Shown here: positions 41,893 to 50,567 of the stretch, piece after piece
Numbering within the stretch: position 1 is the stretch's first letter
Layout of the letters: the number at the start of each line of letters is the position of its first letter
Source of the DNA: Rariglobus sp.
GTDB lineage: Bacteria > Verrucomicrobiota > Verrucomicrobiia > Opitutales > Opitutaceae
Direction of reading: 5' to 3'
Assembly (NCBI GenBank): GCA_029266495.1
Contig: JAQSWS010000030.1
Span: 56,041-120,040 of the forward strand
DNA length: 64,000 nt
Program-made: the position numbers and the translations under genes
Notes under the pieces: generated by a model
Database searches by the model: none
What the model was told of the DNA's origin: nothing
Seen by the model: only the letters and a program-made list of their open reading frames with translations

Positions 41893-42738
41893 ATGCAAAC
41901 CATTACGTCCGTTTCCGAGATGCAGGCGCTGTCCGAGCGCCTGCGCATGCAAGGCCAGCGCATCGGCCTGGTGCCCACCATGGGTGCGTTGCATGAGGGG
42001 CATTTGAGCCTCGTTAAAATCGCATCGGATATCGCGGATGTCATCGTGGTGTCGATTTTTGTGAATCCAACGCAGTTCGGGCCAAGCGAGGATTTCACCA
42101 AGTATCCGCGTCCGCTGGAGGCTGACCTGGCGGCCTGCGAGGCGGCGGGGGTTGACTACGTGTTCGCGCCGGAACCGGGGGAGATTTACCCGAAAGGCTA
42201 CTCAACCTTCGTGGTCGAGGAATACATCGCCAAGCCGCTGGAAGGCGCCTCGCGTCCGTCGCATTTCCGCGGCGTGACCACGGTGGTGGCGAAATTGTTC
42301 AATATCGTGCGCCCGCATTTTTCGGTTTTCGGCCAAAAGGACGCGCAACAGGTGGCGGTGATTCACAAGATGGTCGCCGATCTCAATTTTGCGGTGGAGA
42401 TCATCATCGCGCCGACGTTGCGGGAAGCGGACGGCCTCGCGATGAGTTCGCGCAACCGATATCTCACCAACACGCAACGCGTCGAGGCGCTGGTCATCAG
42501 CCGGGCGTTGCGCAAGGCCACCGAGATGGTCGCGGGCGGTGAACGTCGCGTGGACCGCCTGATCGCCGAGGCGACCCACCTCATCGGCCAGCACCGGCGT
42601 GTGCGGGTCATTTATGTATCCATCGTCGACCGCCTCACCATGGAAGCCGTCAAGGGCGAGATCACTCCCGGCAAATCGCTGATGGCGATCGCCGCCTGGG
42701 TCGACGAAGTGCGTTTGATCGACAACGAAATCCTGTGA
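41893..42738 (+). CDS. panC: Pantothenate synthetase
   Basis: 281 residues from MQTITSV. Joins pantoate and beta-alanine with ATP, last step of pantothenate synthesis. PTMGALHEGHLSL (HxGH ATP site), FVNPTQFGPSEDF, KDAQQVAVI, and DGLAMSSRNRYL (KMSKS-like) are all clear. Its stop overlaps the nadB start (GTGA), so the two cofactor genes form an operon. Confidence 0.96.
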   Translation: MQTITSVSEMQALSERLRMQGQRIGLVPTMGALHEGHLSLVKIASDIADVIVVSIFVNPTQFGPSEDFTKYPRPLEADLAACEAAGVDYVFAPEPGEIYPKGYSTFVVEEYIAKPLEGASRPSHFRGVTTVVAKLFNIVRPHFSVFGQKDAQQVAVIHKMVADLNFAVEIIIAPTLREADGLAMSSRNRYLTNTQRVEALVISRALRKATEMVAGGERRVDRLIAEATHLIGQHRRVRVIYVSIVDRLTMEAVKGEITPGKSLMAIAAWVDEVRLIDNEIL

Positions 42739-44339
42739 GCCCCGGACCCTCTTACGACGTCCTGGTCATCGGCAGTGGTATCGCCGGGTTGAGCTTCGCG
42801 CTGAAGGTCGCCCGCCTCGGGCACTCGGTCGCGATTCTCACCAAGAAGAACCAGGCCGAGTCCAACACCAACTATGCGCAGGGCGGCATCGCCGTCGTGA
42901 CCGCGGAGACCGATGATTTCAGCAAGCACGTGAAGGACACCCTCGTGGCCGGCGACGGCCTCTGCGACGAGAAGGTGGTGCGCGAGATCGTGCGCGACGG
43001 TCCCGCCCGCGTGCGGGAACTGGTCGACATGGGCCTGGAGTTTTCCCGGGACAAGGAGGGAGGCTACGATCTCGGGCGCGAGGGCGGCCACACCGAGCGC
43101 CGCGTGCTCCACGTGAAGGACGTTACCGGCAAGGCCATCGAGAGCGCGCTGATCAAGGCGTTGTCGAAAGAACCGCGCATCGCGATGTTCGAACACACCT
43201 TCGCGATCGACGTCGTCACCCGCCGCAAGGTCGCCGGCCCCGGTTCGCGCGGCGCCGACCGCGTGGTGGGCGTCTATGCGCTCGATGTGCGCGATGGCCG
43301 CGTGCTCACGTTTCAGGCGCCGGTCGTGATGTTGTCCACCGGCGGGGCGGGGCAGGCCTACCTGTATTCAACCAATCCCGACATCGCGACCGGTGACGGC
43401 ATCGCGATGGCCTACCGTGCGGGCGTCGAGGTGCGCAACATGGAGTTCATCCAGTTTCACCCGACCGCGCTATATTCGATCACGGGCAAACGGTTTCTCA
43501 TCAGCGAGGCGGTGCGCGGCGAAGGCGCCATCCTGCGCAACGCCGCGGGCGAGGCCTTCATGAAGGATTATCACCCGATGGCCGATCTCGCCCCGCGCGA
43601 CATCGTGGCGCGCGCGATCGATGCCGAGATGAAAAAGAGCGGCGCGCCCCACGTGTGGCTCGATATCACGCACCGCAACGATGCGTTCCTGCGCACCCGC
43701 TTCCCGCAAATTTACAAGACCTGCAAGGATCTCGGGATTAACATCGCGAAGGACATGATCCCGGTCGTGCCCGCCGCGCACTACACCTGCGGCGGCGTCG
43801 CCACGACGCTCTCCGCCGAGACCACGCTCGCGGGACTCTACGCCTGCGGCGAGGTGGCTTGCACCGGATTGCACGGGGCGAACCGGCTCGCGTCCAATTC
43901 ACTGCTGGAGGCCGTGGTGATGGCGCACCGCGGCGCGGCTTCGGTTGATCGTTATTTGAAGAAGACGGGACGTCTCCCGGTTCCGAAGATCCCGGGATGG
44001 GTGGATCCGGGTGGCGGTGACATCGACGAACGCGTGGTGGTGGCGCATAACTGGGACGAGTTGCGCCGCACGATGTGGGATTACGTGAGCATCATGCGCA
44101 CGACGCGCCGCCTCGAGCGCGCCCGCACGCGCATCGCCACGCTCACCCGGGAGATTCACGAGTATTACTGGAATTTTGCGGTCGATTCCCGGCTCCTGGA
44201 GTTGCGCAACCTCACCCAGGTTGCCGAGCTGATCGTTGCCTGCGCCCTTCAACGCAAGGAAAGCCGGGGCCTCCACGCGATCACCGACTACCCCAAGACC
44301 AAGAAAGTCGCTCGCGACTCCCGCATTCGGAAAACCTGA
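42735..44339 (+). CDS. nadB: L-aspartate oxidase
   Basis: 534 residues from GTG 42735. FAD flavoprotein making iminoaspartate for NAD synthesis. Motifs: VIGSGIAGLSFALKVA (FAD dinucleotide loop), TNYAQGGIAVV, DGIAMAYRAGVEVRNMEFIQFHPTALY with the active-site region, PVVPAAHYTCGGVATTL, and GLHGANRLASNSLLEAVV, followed by the C-terminal helical domain. Coupled to panC by a 4-bp overlap. nadA and nadC are not next to it. Confidence 0.95.
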   Translation: MSPGPSYDVLVIGSGIAGLSFALKVARLGHSVAILTKKNQAESNTNYAQGGIAVVTAETDDFSKHVKDTLVAGDGLCDEKVVREIVRDGPARVRELVDMGLEFSRDKEGGYDLGREGGHTERRVLHVKDVTGKAIESALIKALSKEPRIAMFEHTFAIDVVTRRKVAGPGSRGADRVVGVYALDVRDGRVLTFQAPVVMLSTGGAGQAYLYSTNPDIATGDGIAMAYRAGVEVRNMEFIQFHPTALYSITGKRFLISEAVRGEGAILRNAAGEAFMKDYHPMADLAPRDIVARAIDAEMKKSGAPHVWLDITHRNDAFLRTRFPQIYKTCKDLGINIAKDMIPVVPAAHYTCGGVATTLSAETTLAGLYACGEVACTGLHGANRLASNSLLEAVVMAHRGAASVDRYLKKTGRLPVPKIPGWVDPGGGDIDERVVVAHNWDELRRTMWDYVSIMRTTRRLERARTRIATLTREIHEYYWNFAVDSRLLELRNLTQVAELIVACALQRKESRGLHAITDYPKTKKVARDSRIRKT

Positions 44340-44380
44340 TTTGGCGGTAACTATCCCATTTCAGGTCATGAGCTAAGACT

Positions 44381-44407
44381 AATTTGTCACTTAATAAGTG
44401 ACAAATT
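44381..44407. repeat. Palindromic element, copy 3
   Basis: A perfect 27-bp palindrome: AATTTGTCACTTA, central A, TAAGTGACAAATT. It lies between nadB and the aldolase, 73 bp before the aldolase start. Same core as copies at 17310 and 25853. Confidence 0.9.
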
Positions 44408-44479
44408 GGGTTTGAGGCAAGTGGCTGGATTTGGGTGATTTTGGTGGAAATCTACCAGAATCTACCATTTCTAGGACCC

Positions 44480-45244
44480 ATGTCATCCCCTAATGACCCT
44501 GTGTCCCGTGTGCTGGAGCTGTCTCATCAGCTCGGCCGTGAAGAGCGCAAGCTCGCCATCCTCGGCGAGGGCAACACTTCGGCCCGCCTCTCCGACGACA
44601 CGTTTGTCGTCAAAGCATCCGGCTCCAACCTCGCCACGTTGTCCGCCGCCGGCACCGCCGAGTGCCGCTTCGACAAACTGGTCCCCTTGCTCTCCGTCGA
44701 ATCCATGACCGACGCGGCGGTCGATGAGGCGCTCTTCGCCGCCCGCGTTTCGGCCGACTCGAAAAAACCCTCCGTCGAGGCGATCTTCCACGCCTACCTG
44801 CTCACTCTGCCTGGCGTGAACTTTGTCGGACACACACATCCAATCACGGTTAACCAGATACTCTGCTCCACTCATGGGCGCTCGTTCGCCACCCACCGCC
44901 TCTTCCCCGATGAAATCGTCTGCTGCGGCGTGGAGAGCGTGTTCGTTCCCTACACCGATCCGGGCCTGAAACTTTCGCAGGCGATCAAGACGGCCGTGGA
45001 GGACTACATCACCCGCCTGTCCCGTGCGCCTCGTATCATCCTCCTCGAAAACCACGGCCTGATCGCGCTCGGTGCCACGCCCGAAGCCATCCTTGCCGGC
45101 ACCTTGATGGCCGCCAAGGCCGCCGAGATCTACATGGGCGCCGCCGCCATCAGCGCCGTCCCCCGTTTCCTGAAACCTGAACAAGTCGAGCGCATCGCCG
45201 GCCGCCCCGACGAACACTACCGGCAGAAGGCGCTCGGACTCTGA
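44480..45244 (+). CDS. Class II aldolase/adducin-domain protein
   Basis: 254 residues from MSSPNDP. LGEGNTSARLSDDTFVVKASGSNLATL is the substrate-phosphate loop, and VGHTHPI with the later LLENHGLIALG gives the zinc His ligands of the FucA/AraD/MtnB fold. Specific substrate is unclear. It is followed by the rhamnulose-1-phosphate aldolase fusion, so a role in L-rhamnose or another deoxysugar is likely. Copy 3 of the palindrome precedes it. Confidence 0.88.
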   Translation: MSSPNDPVSRVLELSHQLGREERKLAILGEGNTSARLSDDTFVVKASGSNLATLSAAGTAECRFDKLVPLLSVESMTDAAVDEALFAARVSADSKKPSVEAIFHAYLLTLPGVNFVGHTHPITVNQILCSTHGRSFATHRLFPDEIVCCGVESVFVPYTDPGLKLSQAIKTAVEDYITRLSRAPRIILLENHGLIALGATPEAILAGTLMAAKAAEIYMGAAAISAVPRFLKPEQVERIAGRPDEHYRQKALGL

Positions 45245-45411
45245 GCCCGAGCGCAGTCCAGAGCTAAGAGTCCAGAGTCTAGAGCCAGAACCGCTCCTAA
45301 CTCCGATTCTTACTCTCAGCTCTCAACTCTCAGCTACCGACTTCCGCCGCTCTCAGCTTCCGCCCTCCGATTCCGCCTACTTTCCGATCCTACTCGCTAC
45401 CCGCTACTTCA
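45245..45411. other. Purine/pyrimidine-skewed spacer
   Basis: The 167-bp spacer begins with purine-rich CAGAGCTAAGAGTCCAGAG and turns to a pyrimidine-rich run of degenerate CTCTCAGCT and CCGCCTACTTTCCG units. No coding frame and no terminator are visible. Confidence 0.5.
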
Positions 45412-47453
45412 ATGAACTACACCCACGTCAACTTCCTCTGGGATGATGCCAAAGCCGCGTCCCTCGATCCCGTCGGCCGCCTCGTTTACCGCTCCAACCT
45501 CCTCGGCAGCGACCAACGCATCACCAACACCGGCGGCGGCAACACCTCCTCCAAGCTGAAGGAAAACGACCCGCTCACCGGCGAATCCACCGAAGTCCTC
45601 TGGGTCAAAGGCTCCGGCGGCGACCTCCGCACCTCCAACCGCGACAACTTCTCCTCCCTCTACCAGGACAAGCTCATCGGCCTCCAGCAGGTCTATGCCG
45701 CCAAGGCCAACAAAGGCATCAAGTCCGAGGCCGAGGACGCGATGGTGAACATGTATTTCCACACCACGTTCAACCTCAACCCCCGCGCCTCCTCGATCGA
45801 CACGCCGCTGCACTCCTTCCTGCCCGGCAAGCACGTCGATCACATGCACCCCAACGCGATCATCGCCATCGCCGCCTCGAAGAACTGCGAAAAACTCACC
45901 CAGGAAATCTTCGGCGGCGACATGGCCTACGTCCCCTGGATGCGCCCCGGCTTCGAGCTCGGCCTCGCCATGCAGGAAGTCGCCCGCAAGCAACCCGCCG
46001 TCAAAGCCATCATGATGGGCCAGCACGGCTTCATCTCCTGGGATGACAACGAGAAGGTCTGCTACACCCGCACCCTCGACCTCATCGAAAAAGCCGCCGC
46101 CTACATCGAGGCGAAATACGCCGCCAAAGGTGGCGACGCCACGGCCTTCGGCGGACCCAAATACGCCGCCCTCGCCCCCGAAGCCCGCGCCACCGCCTTC
46201 GCCGCCATCCTCCCCTGGCTCCGCGGCCAGGTCTCCCAGCAGAAACGCTTCATCGGCACCGTGCAGGACGACGAGAAGATCCTCCGCTTCGTCAACTCCA
46301 AGGACGCCGCCCGCCTCGCCGAACTCGGCACCAGCTGCCCCGACCACTTCCTCCGCACCAAGATCAAGCCCCTCTACATCGACTGGAATCCCCAGTCCGA
46401 AGACGCCGCCACGCTCAAGAAGAAGCTCGCCGCCGGCCTCGACCAATACCGCAAGGACTACGCCGCCTACTACGCCGCCTGCAAACGCGCCAACTCGCCC
46501 GCCATCCGCGACGCCAACCCCACCGTCGTCCTCATCCCCGGCCTCGGCATGATCGCCTGGGGCAAGGACAAGTCCGAATCCCGCGTCACCGCCGAGTTCT
46601 ACAACTGCGCCGTCGAAGTCATGCGCGGCGCCGAGGCGATCGACACCTACATCTCCCTCCCGCAACAAGAAGCGTTCGACATCGAATACTGGCTCCTCGA
46701 AGAGGCGAAACTCCAGCGCATGCCCGCCGAGAAAGAACTCGCCCGCCAGTCGATCGTCGTGATCGGCGCCGGCTCCGGCATCGGCAAGGAAACCGCCCAC
46801 CGGCCGCCAACATCACCGACCGCGCCAGCATCCGCGCCATGTTGGACAAAGTCGCGCTCGCCTACGGCGGCTTCGACAGCATCTGCGTGACCGCCGGCAT
46901 CTTCGTGCCCTCCGACACGTCCGGCCACATCCCCGACGACAAGTGGGCGCTCACCTTCAACATCAACGTCACCGGCAGCTACCTCGTGGCCGACGAAGCG
47001 TTCAAGACCTGGAAAGAACAAGGCCTCCGCGGCAACTTGGTCCTCACCACCTCCGCCAACGCCGCCGTGGCGAAGAAAGGCTCGCTCGCCTACGACACGT
47101 CGAAAGCCGCCGCGAACCACCTCGTCCGCGAACTCGCGATGGAGCTCAGCCCGCTCGTCCGCGTCAACGGCGTCGCCCCCGCGACGGTTGTGCAAGGCTC
47201 CGCCATGTTCCCCCGCGACCGCGTGATCGGCTCGCTGGCGAAATACGCGATCCCTTACACGGACGACGAAGCGACCGACAGCCTCGTGACGAAGCTGGCC
47301 CAGTTCTACGCCGACCGCACATTGACCAAGAGCCCGATCACCCCGGCCGACCAAGCCGAGGCCTACTTCCTCCTCGTGACGAAGCGCCTCAGCAAAACCA
47401 CGGGCCAGATCGTGACCGTCGACGGCGGCCTGCACGAAGCGTTCTTGCGCTAA
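45412..47453 (+). pseudogene. rhaD: Rhamnulose-1-phosphate aldolase / short-chain dehydrogenase fusion, frame broken
   Basis: Fusion enzyme of L-rhamnose breakdown: class II aldolase cleaving rhamnulose-1-phosphate, with a short-chain dehydrogenase for lactaldehyde. The aldolase part is complete (TNTGGGNTSSKL, HVDHMHPNAIIAI zinc His, IMMGQHGFISW). The SDR begins with VVIGAGSGIGKETAHR, then the frame shifts at about 46801-46806. The rest, ANITDRASIRAMLDKVALAYGGFDS to the YDTSKAAA active site, is in the next frame (46839..47453 ORF). Comparison with normal SDR spacing shows about 40-60 codons missing, of a length not divisible by three. Either a deletion pseudogene of the SDR half or an assembly collapse; the aldolase half could still work. 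Confidence 0.85.
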
Positions 47454-47460
47454 GCCGTAG

Positions 47461-47547
47461 GGCCTGACTTCGCGTCAGGCCTCACGCGGGCGTCGTCCGA
47501 CGACGCCCGCCGTTCACTTTCCTGCGCTGTTTACGACCCAGCGCAGG
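47461..47547. repeat. Three consecutive hairpins downstream of rhaD
   Basis: GGCCTGAC/GTCAGGCC (47461-47481), an 11-bp perfect stem GCGGGCGTCGT/ACGACGCCCGC (47486-47510) and CCTGCGCTG/CAGCGCAGG (47521-47547) follow one another. The last overlaps the left end of the direct repeat around the KAP gene. They probably end rhaD transcription. Confidence 0.8.
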
Positions 47548-47604
47548 CCAATACAGGTTAAGGAAAAAGAGCCGCGCATCCGAAAGGGTGCGCGGCTTTT
47601 TCGT
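47542..47604 (+). repeat. Left direct repeat flanking the KAP gene
   Basis: 63 bp, matching 50455-50515 base for base except for a 2-nt indel. Contains a terminator-type hairpin (AGCCGCGCA / TGCGCGGCT followed by TTTTT). Confidence 0.92.
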
Positions 47605-47701
47605 GCATACCCCGATCATGGCGTAGAAGGGTAAGGTAAATAATGGATAGGGCCGTTTTTTAAACTGCTATCCTCAATCGATTGGCAGAAGATCGAATCT
47701 C

Positions 47702-50401
47702 ATGATGAGCAAATCCCTTCGGCGCTGGGGTGTGGTTTTATTCTACACATTAGTAGCGGTGATTGCGGCTCCAAGCTGCGCTCAAGCATGGCACTTGTTG
47801 GCCAACACGCTTTTGAAAACCGAGTGGCCGCTAGTTCTCCTTCTGCGCTACATGTTAGGGCTGGCGGTGCTCACCACTGTTATCGTCAAGCTTGCTCCCC
47901 GTTCGGGGCATTTTCGTCATCAGCGTTGGCTTAGATTCCCTCCGCTATCTCTGAGCGTGCCGCTTGGTGGGCTAATCGCGTGGATACTGGCAGAACTTTG
48001 CCGGGGTATGCCTTCCGGATTGGCTGACGTTTGGTATGCGCTCGCATTTGGCTGCGCAGCATTATCGGCATTAGGATTATTTTGGCTGATTTTCGAAATC
48101 TGCTTCGGTTCACGATCCTGTAGTCACAACCATAATGACGCATGTGAAAGCGACGAAGGTGTATTGGCCCTACCAAAGCCTTCTCCGGAACCGAACAAGA
48201 TTAATGTGAAGCGCGTTTTGGCTTGGGCGAGGGACGAGTCACCAATTTCACAGCAATCCGAAGATTGGCTCGATGTGAGCCATCGGGCGCGTCGTGTGGT
48301 AGATGCACTCCTCACCCGACGGATTGGCAGTCGCAGTTCACGTCGTTCTCAAACCGTAGTCATTCAAGGCTGGTTTGGGAGTGGCAAATCAAGCTTGGTG
48401 AGAATGGTAAGCGAAGAGGCTAAACGTCGCGATGCCACGCGATTGGTATTTGTTGAAATGAACTGCTGGGGGTTCGATTCCGGAACACAAGTTATCGAGC
48501 ACGTGCTGACCCGGTGCGTTGACGCGCTTCACGAACACATTGACTGCACCGCATTACGCTCTGCGCCGTCGGACTATGCACGAGCGGTGTCATCCAACTC
48601 TTCGGGATGGGCCGGCGCCCTTGTTCAAGGATTGTTTAGCGCTACAACGCCCGCCGAGCAGATAGAACGTTTCGCCCCACTATTGAATGCGGTGAATCTA
48701 CAGTTGGTGGCAGTGATAGAGGATACGGATCGCAATACTGAGGGTCTAGCGAGTGGCCAAATTGAGGCTATGCTTCACCACTTTCGTAGTGTGGATCGTA
48801 TGTCGTTCATTTTGACAGCGGGAGAAAAGAGCCTGATCGAATTTCCTAAAATCGCCGAACACATCGAGTTTTTGCCGCCTTTGCGTAAGGAAATGTCGCT
48901 CCCGTTGATCGATGCATTGAGAACACATTTTCTAGCTGCGACCGATTGGGTGGACCCCGTGCGCAACCTTGATCCAGTGGGAAACGTAGAGAGGAATCGG
49001 CCGGCCGCACTTTGGGCCGAGGCCGAATCAACCACCTACGGATGGCGTATATTTGGTATCGTTCATCCGGCATGGGTAGACGGGATCGCAATGCTCATTA
49101 CCACGCCTCGCGCGCTGAAAGCGATTATCCGATCCTATACCGTGGCTTGGGACGTTCTAAAAGGTGAGGTGGACATTGATGAATTACTAATGGTCGTAAC
49201 ACTACGACATGCTGCACCTGGAGTTTTTTCATTCGTGGGGCGGCATCTGAATCAGTTGCGATCGCTAGCGCGGAGCGCAACGCGTGACGAAGCGCTTCAT
49301 GCACGTGTGGTCGCTGATCTGAAAGATGAATGGCGCGCGATATGTGAGAAAGGGGAGTTTCCTGCTGATGCAGCCTTGGGCCTTGTGGCGGAACTCCTTC
49401 CTGCATTCGCCACTGCAATGGGACATAAGTATTTTACTCACGGCAACCGGGTTCAAAGCCTGCGTAATGAAGAAGGCCCGGATTATTGGGAACGGCTGAC
49501 AGCGGAGCGACTCGATGGGAAAAGCATAATGGACCAATCTGTGATGGCTGCGTTAGTCGCCTCCGGAAAATCAAGTAAGGATGCGAATGCTTTGGGAGAT
49601 TGGATGTGTAGTGAGCCGAAGGTCGCGGAGCTCGTCGCGTTTTTCACGAAAAAATCCTCTCTATTCAAGGGATGTGAACTACAGATTCTTTCAGGATTCC
49701 TAGGTGTTATGCGTGCTCGTCACGGCAACCAAGCGACGCGCGAGTTACCGGCATTCCAGTCTCTTGGATGGGGGCGAACATCTCGTTTTCAGGTCGAGGC
49801 TGAAAAGCTTCATCTTTGGTTAGAAGCCGAGATTCGTGCGTGTTTTCCAAAACACTTAAGGCTGGCATGCGATCTTTATGGAGATCACGCGCACGAGTCT
49901 AGTGCTGCTCCGCGCTTTCGGTCTCTCTTGCTAGAACTCACTCAATTGTTTTTTGAGAAATGCTCAGGGAGCATGCTTGCGGATGCGTTAGATCCTGTTT
50001 CCCCATGGACGCTCAACAACTTGTTTTTTGCATACGGAGCGAATGAATCGGAACAAATGCTCACTCGAGGAGAAGACTGGAAATTTCTGATGCCTGTATT
50101 GCTCGATGGCATGCGCACTAATCCGAATGTGCTAGTGCCAACCGCTGTGTTCACCTTTTTCCAAATAGGCGCGGGAGTGAGCATGGGTCAGCTCGATTTC
50201 CGAGACGATGTGGTGCAGGACTTTTTGGGTGAAAAAAAGGGAGAGTTCTATGCTATAATTGCCGGCTTCAATCCGCACGTCGTTCAATTTGAGTCGCGTT
50301 ATCAAGTGGGGCTTGAGCGCGCTGTCGTATGTGCAGAGGCACGTGTTCGCACTGCACGCACCAAGTCGATCGACGAGAAACCGGATCGGGCCATTGGTTA
50401 A
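47702..50401 (+). CDS. Membrane-anchored KAP-type P-loop NTPase
   Basis: 899 residues. Four hydrophobic segments occupy about residues 10-135 (two hairpins), then a charged linker leads to an NTPase core: Walker A QGWFGSGKSS (about 222-231), and Walker B LQLVAVIEDTDR (about 333-344), where KAP proteins have an acidic pair before DR. Helices with no known domain fill residues 450-899. KAP NTPases include PifA, the F-plasmid protein that excludes phage T7, and several defence-associated ATPases, so an anti-phage role is a reasonable but unproven guess. The gene is far less GC-rich than its neighbours and uses more A/T-ending codons, so it looks transferred. It stands alone between two 62-bp direct repeats. 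Confidence 0.9.
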   Translation: MMSKSLRRWGVVLFYTLVAVIAAPSCAQAWHLLANTLLKTEWPLVLLLRYMLGLAVLTTVIVKLAPRSGHFRHQRWLRFPPLSLSVPLGGLIAWILAELCRGMPSGLADVWYALAFGCAALSALGLFWLIFEICFGSRSCSHNHNDACESDEGVLALPKPSPEPNKINVKRVLAWARDESPISQQSEDWLDVSHRARRVVDALLTRRIGSRSSRRSQTVVIQGWFGSGKSSLVRMVSEEAKRRDATRLVFVEMNCWGFDSGTQVIEHVLTRCVDALHEHIDCTALRSAPSDYARAVSSNSSGWAGALVQGLFSATTPAEQIERFAPLLNAVNLQLVAVIEDTDRNTEGLASGQIEAMLHHFRSVDRMSFILTAGEKSLIEFPKIAEHIEFLPPLRKEMSLPLIDALRTHFLAATDWVDPVRNLDPVGNVERNRPAALWAEAESTTYGWRIFGIVHPAWVDGIAMLITTPRALKAIIRSYTVAWDVLKGEVDIDELLMVVTLRHAAPGVFSFVGRHLNQLRSLARSATRDEALHARVVADLKDEWRAICEKGEFPADAALGLVAELLPAFATAMGHKYFTHGNRVQSLRNEEGPDYWERLTAERLDGKSIMDQSVMAALVASGKSSKDANALGDWMCSEPKVAELVAFFTKKSSLFKGCELQILSGFLGVMRARHGNQATRELPAFQSLGWGRTSRFQVEAEKLHLWLEAEIRACFPKHLRLACDLYGDHAHESSAAPRFRSLLLELTQLFFEKCSGSMLADALDPVSPWTLNNLFFAYGANESEQMLTRGEDWKFLMPVLLDGMRTNPNVLVPTAVFTFFQIGAGVSMGQLDFRDDVVQDFLGEKKGEFYAIIAGFNPHVVQFESRYQVGLERAVVCAEARVRTARTKSIDEKPDRAIG

Positions 50402-50454
50402 TCAGAAAATTGTTAGGTGCTAGGACGGTGCTCGCTCGATTCTGAGCGACCTAT

Positions 50455-50515
50455 CGCAGGCCAATACAGGTTAAGGAAAAAGCCGCGCATCCGAAAGGGT
50501 GCGCGGCTTTTTCGT
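50455..50515 (+). repeat. Right direct repeat flanking the KAP gene
   Basis: 61 bp, same sequence as 47542-47604 less 2 nt, again with the terminator hairpin. It directly follows the KAP gene by about 50 bp. Confidence 0.92.
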
Positions 50516-50567
50516 CGCTGAGGGACCAGACCGACTCGAGATCAGACTGTTGTTGTCGCTATGGACC

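Noticed and set aside
44381-44407. Palindrome copy 3 as a rho-independent terminator of nadB
   Set aside because: It is AT-rich with no GC-rich stem or T-run, and the same sequence also occurs inside a coding region, so termination is unlikely.
45409-46800. 463-residue minus-strand ORF
   Set aside because: Shadow of the rhamnulose-1-phosphate aldolase; low complexity Gly/Val/Glu.
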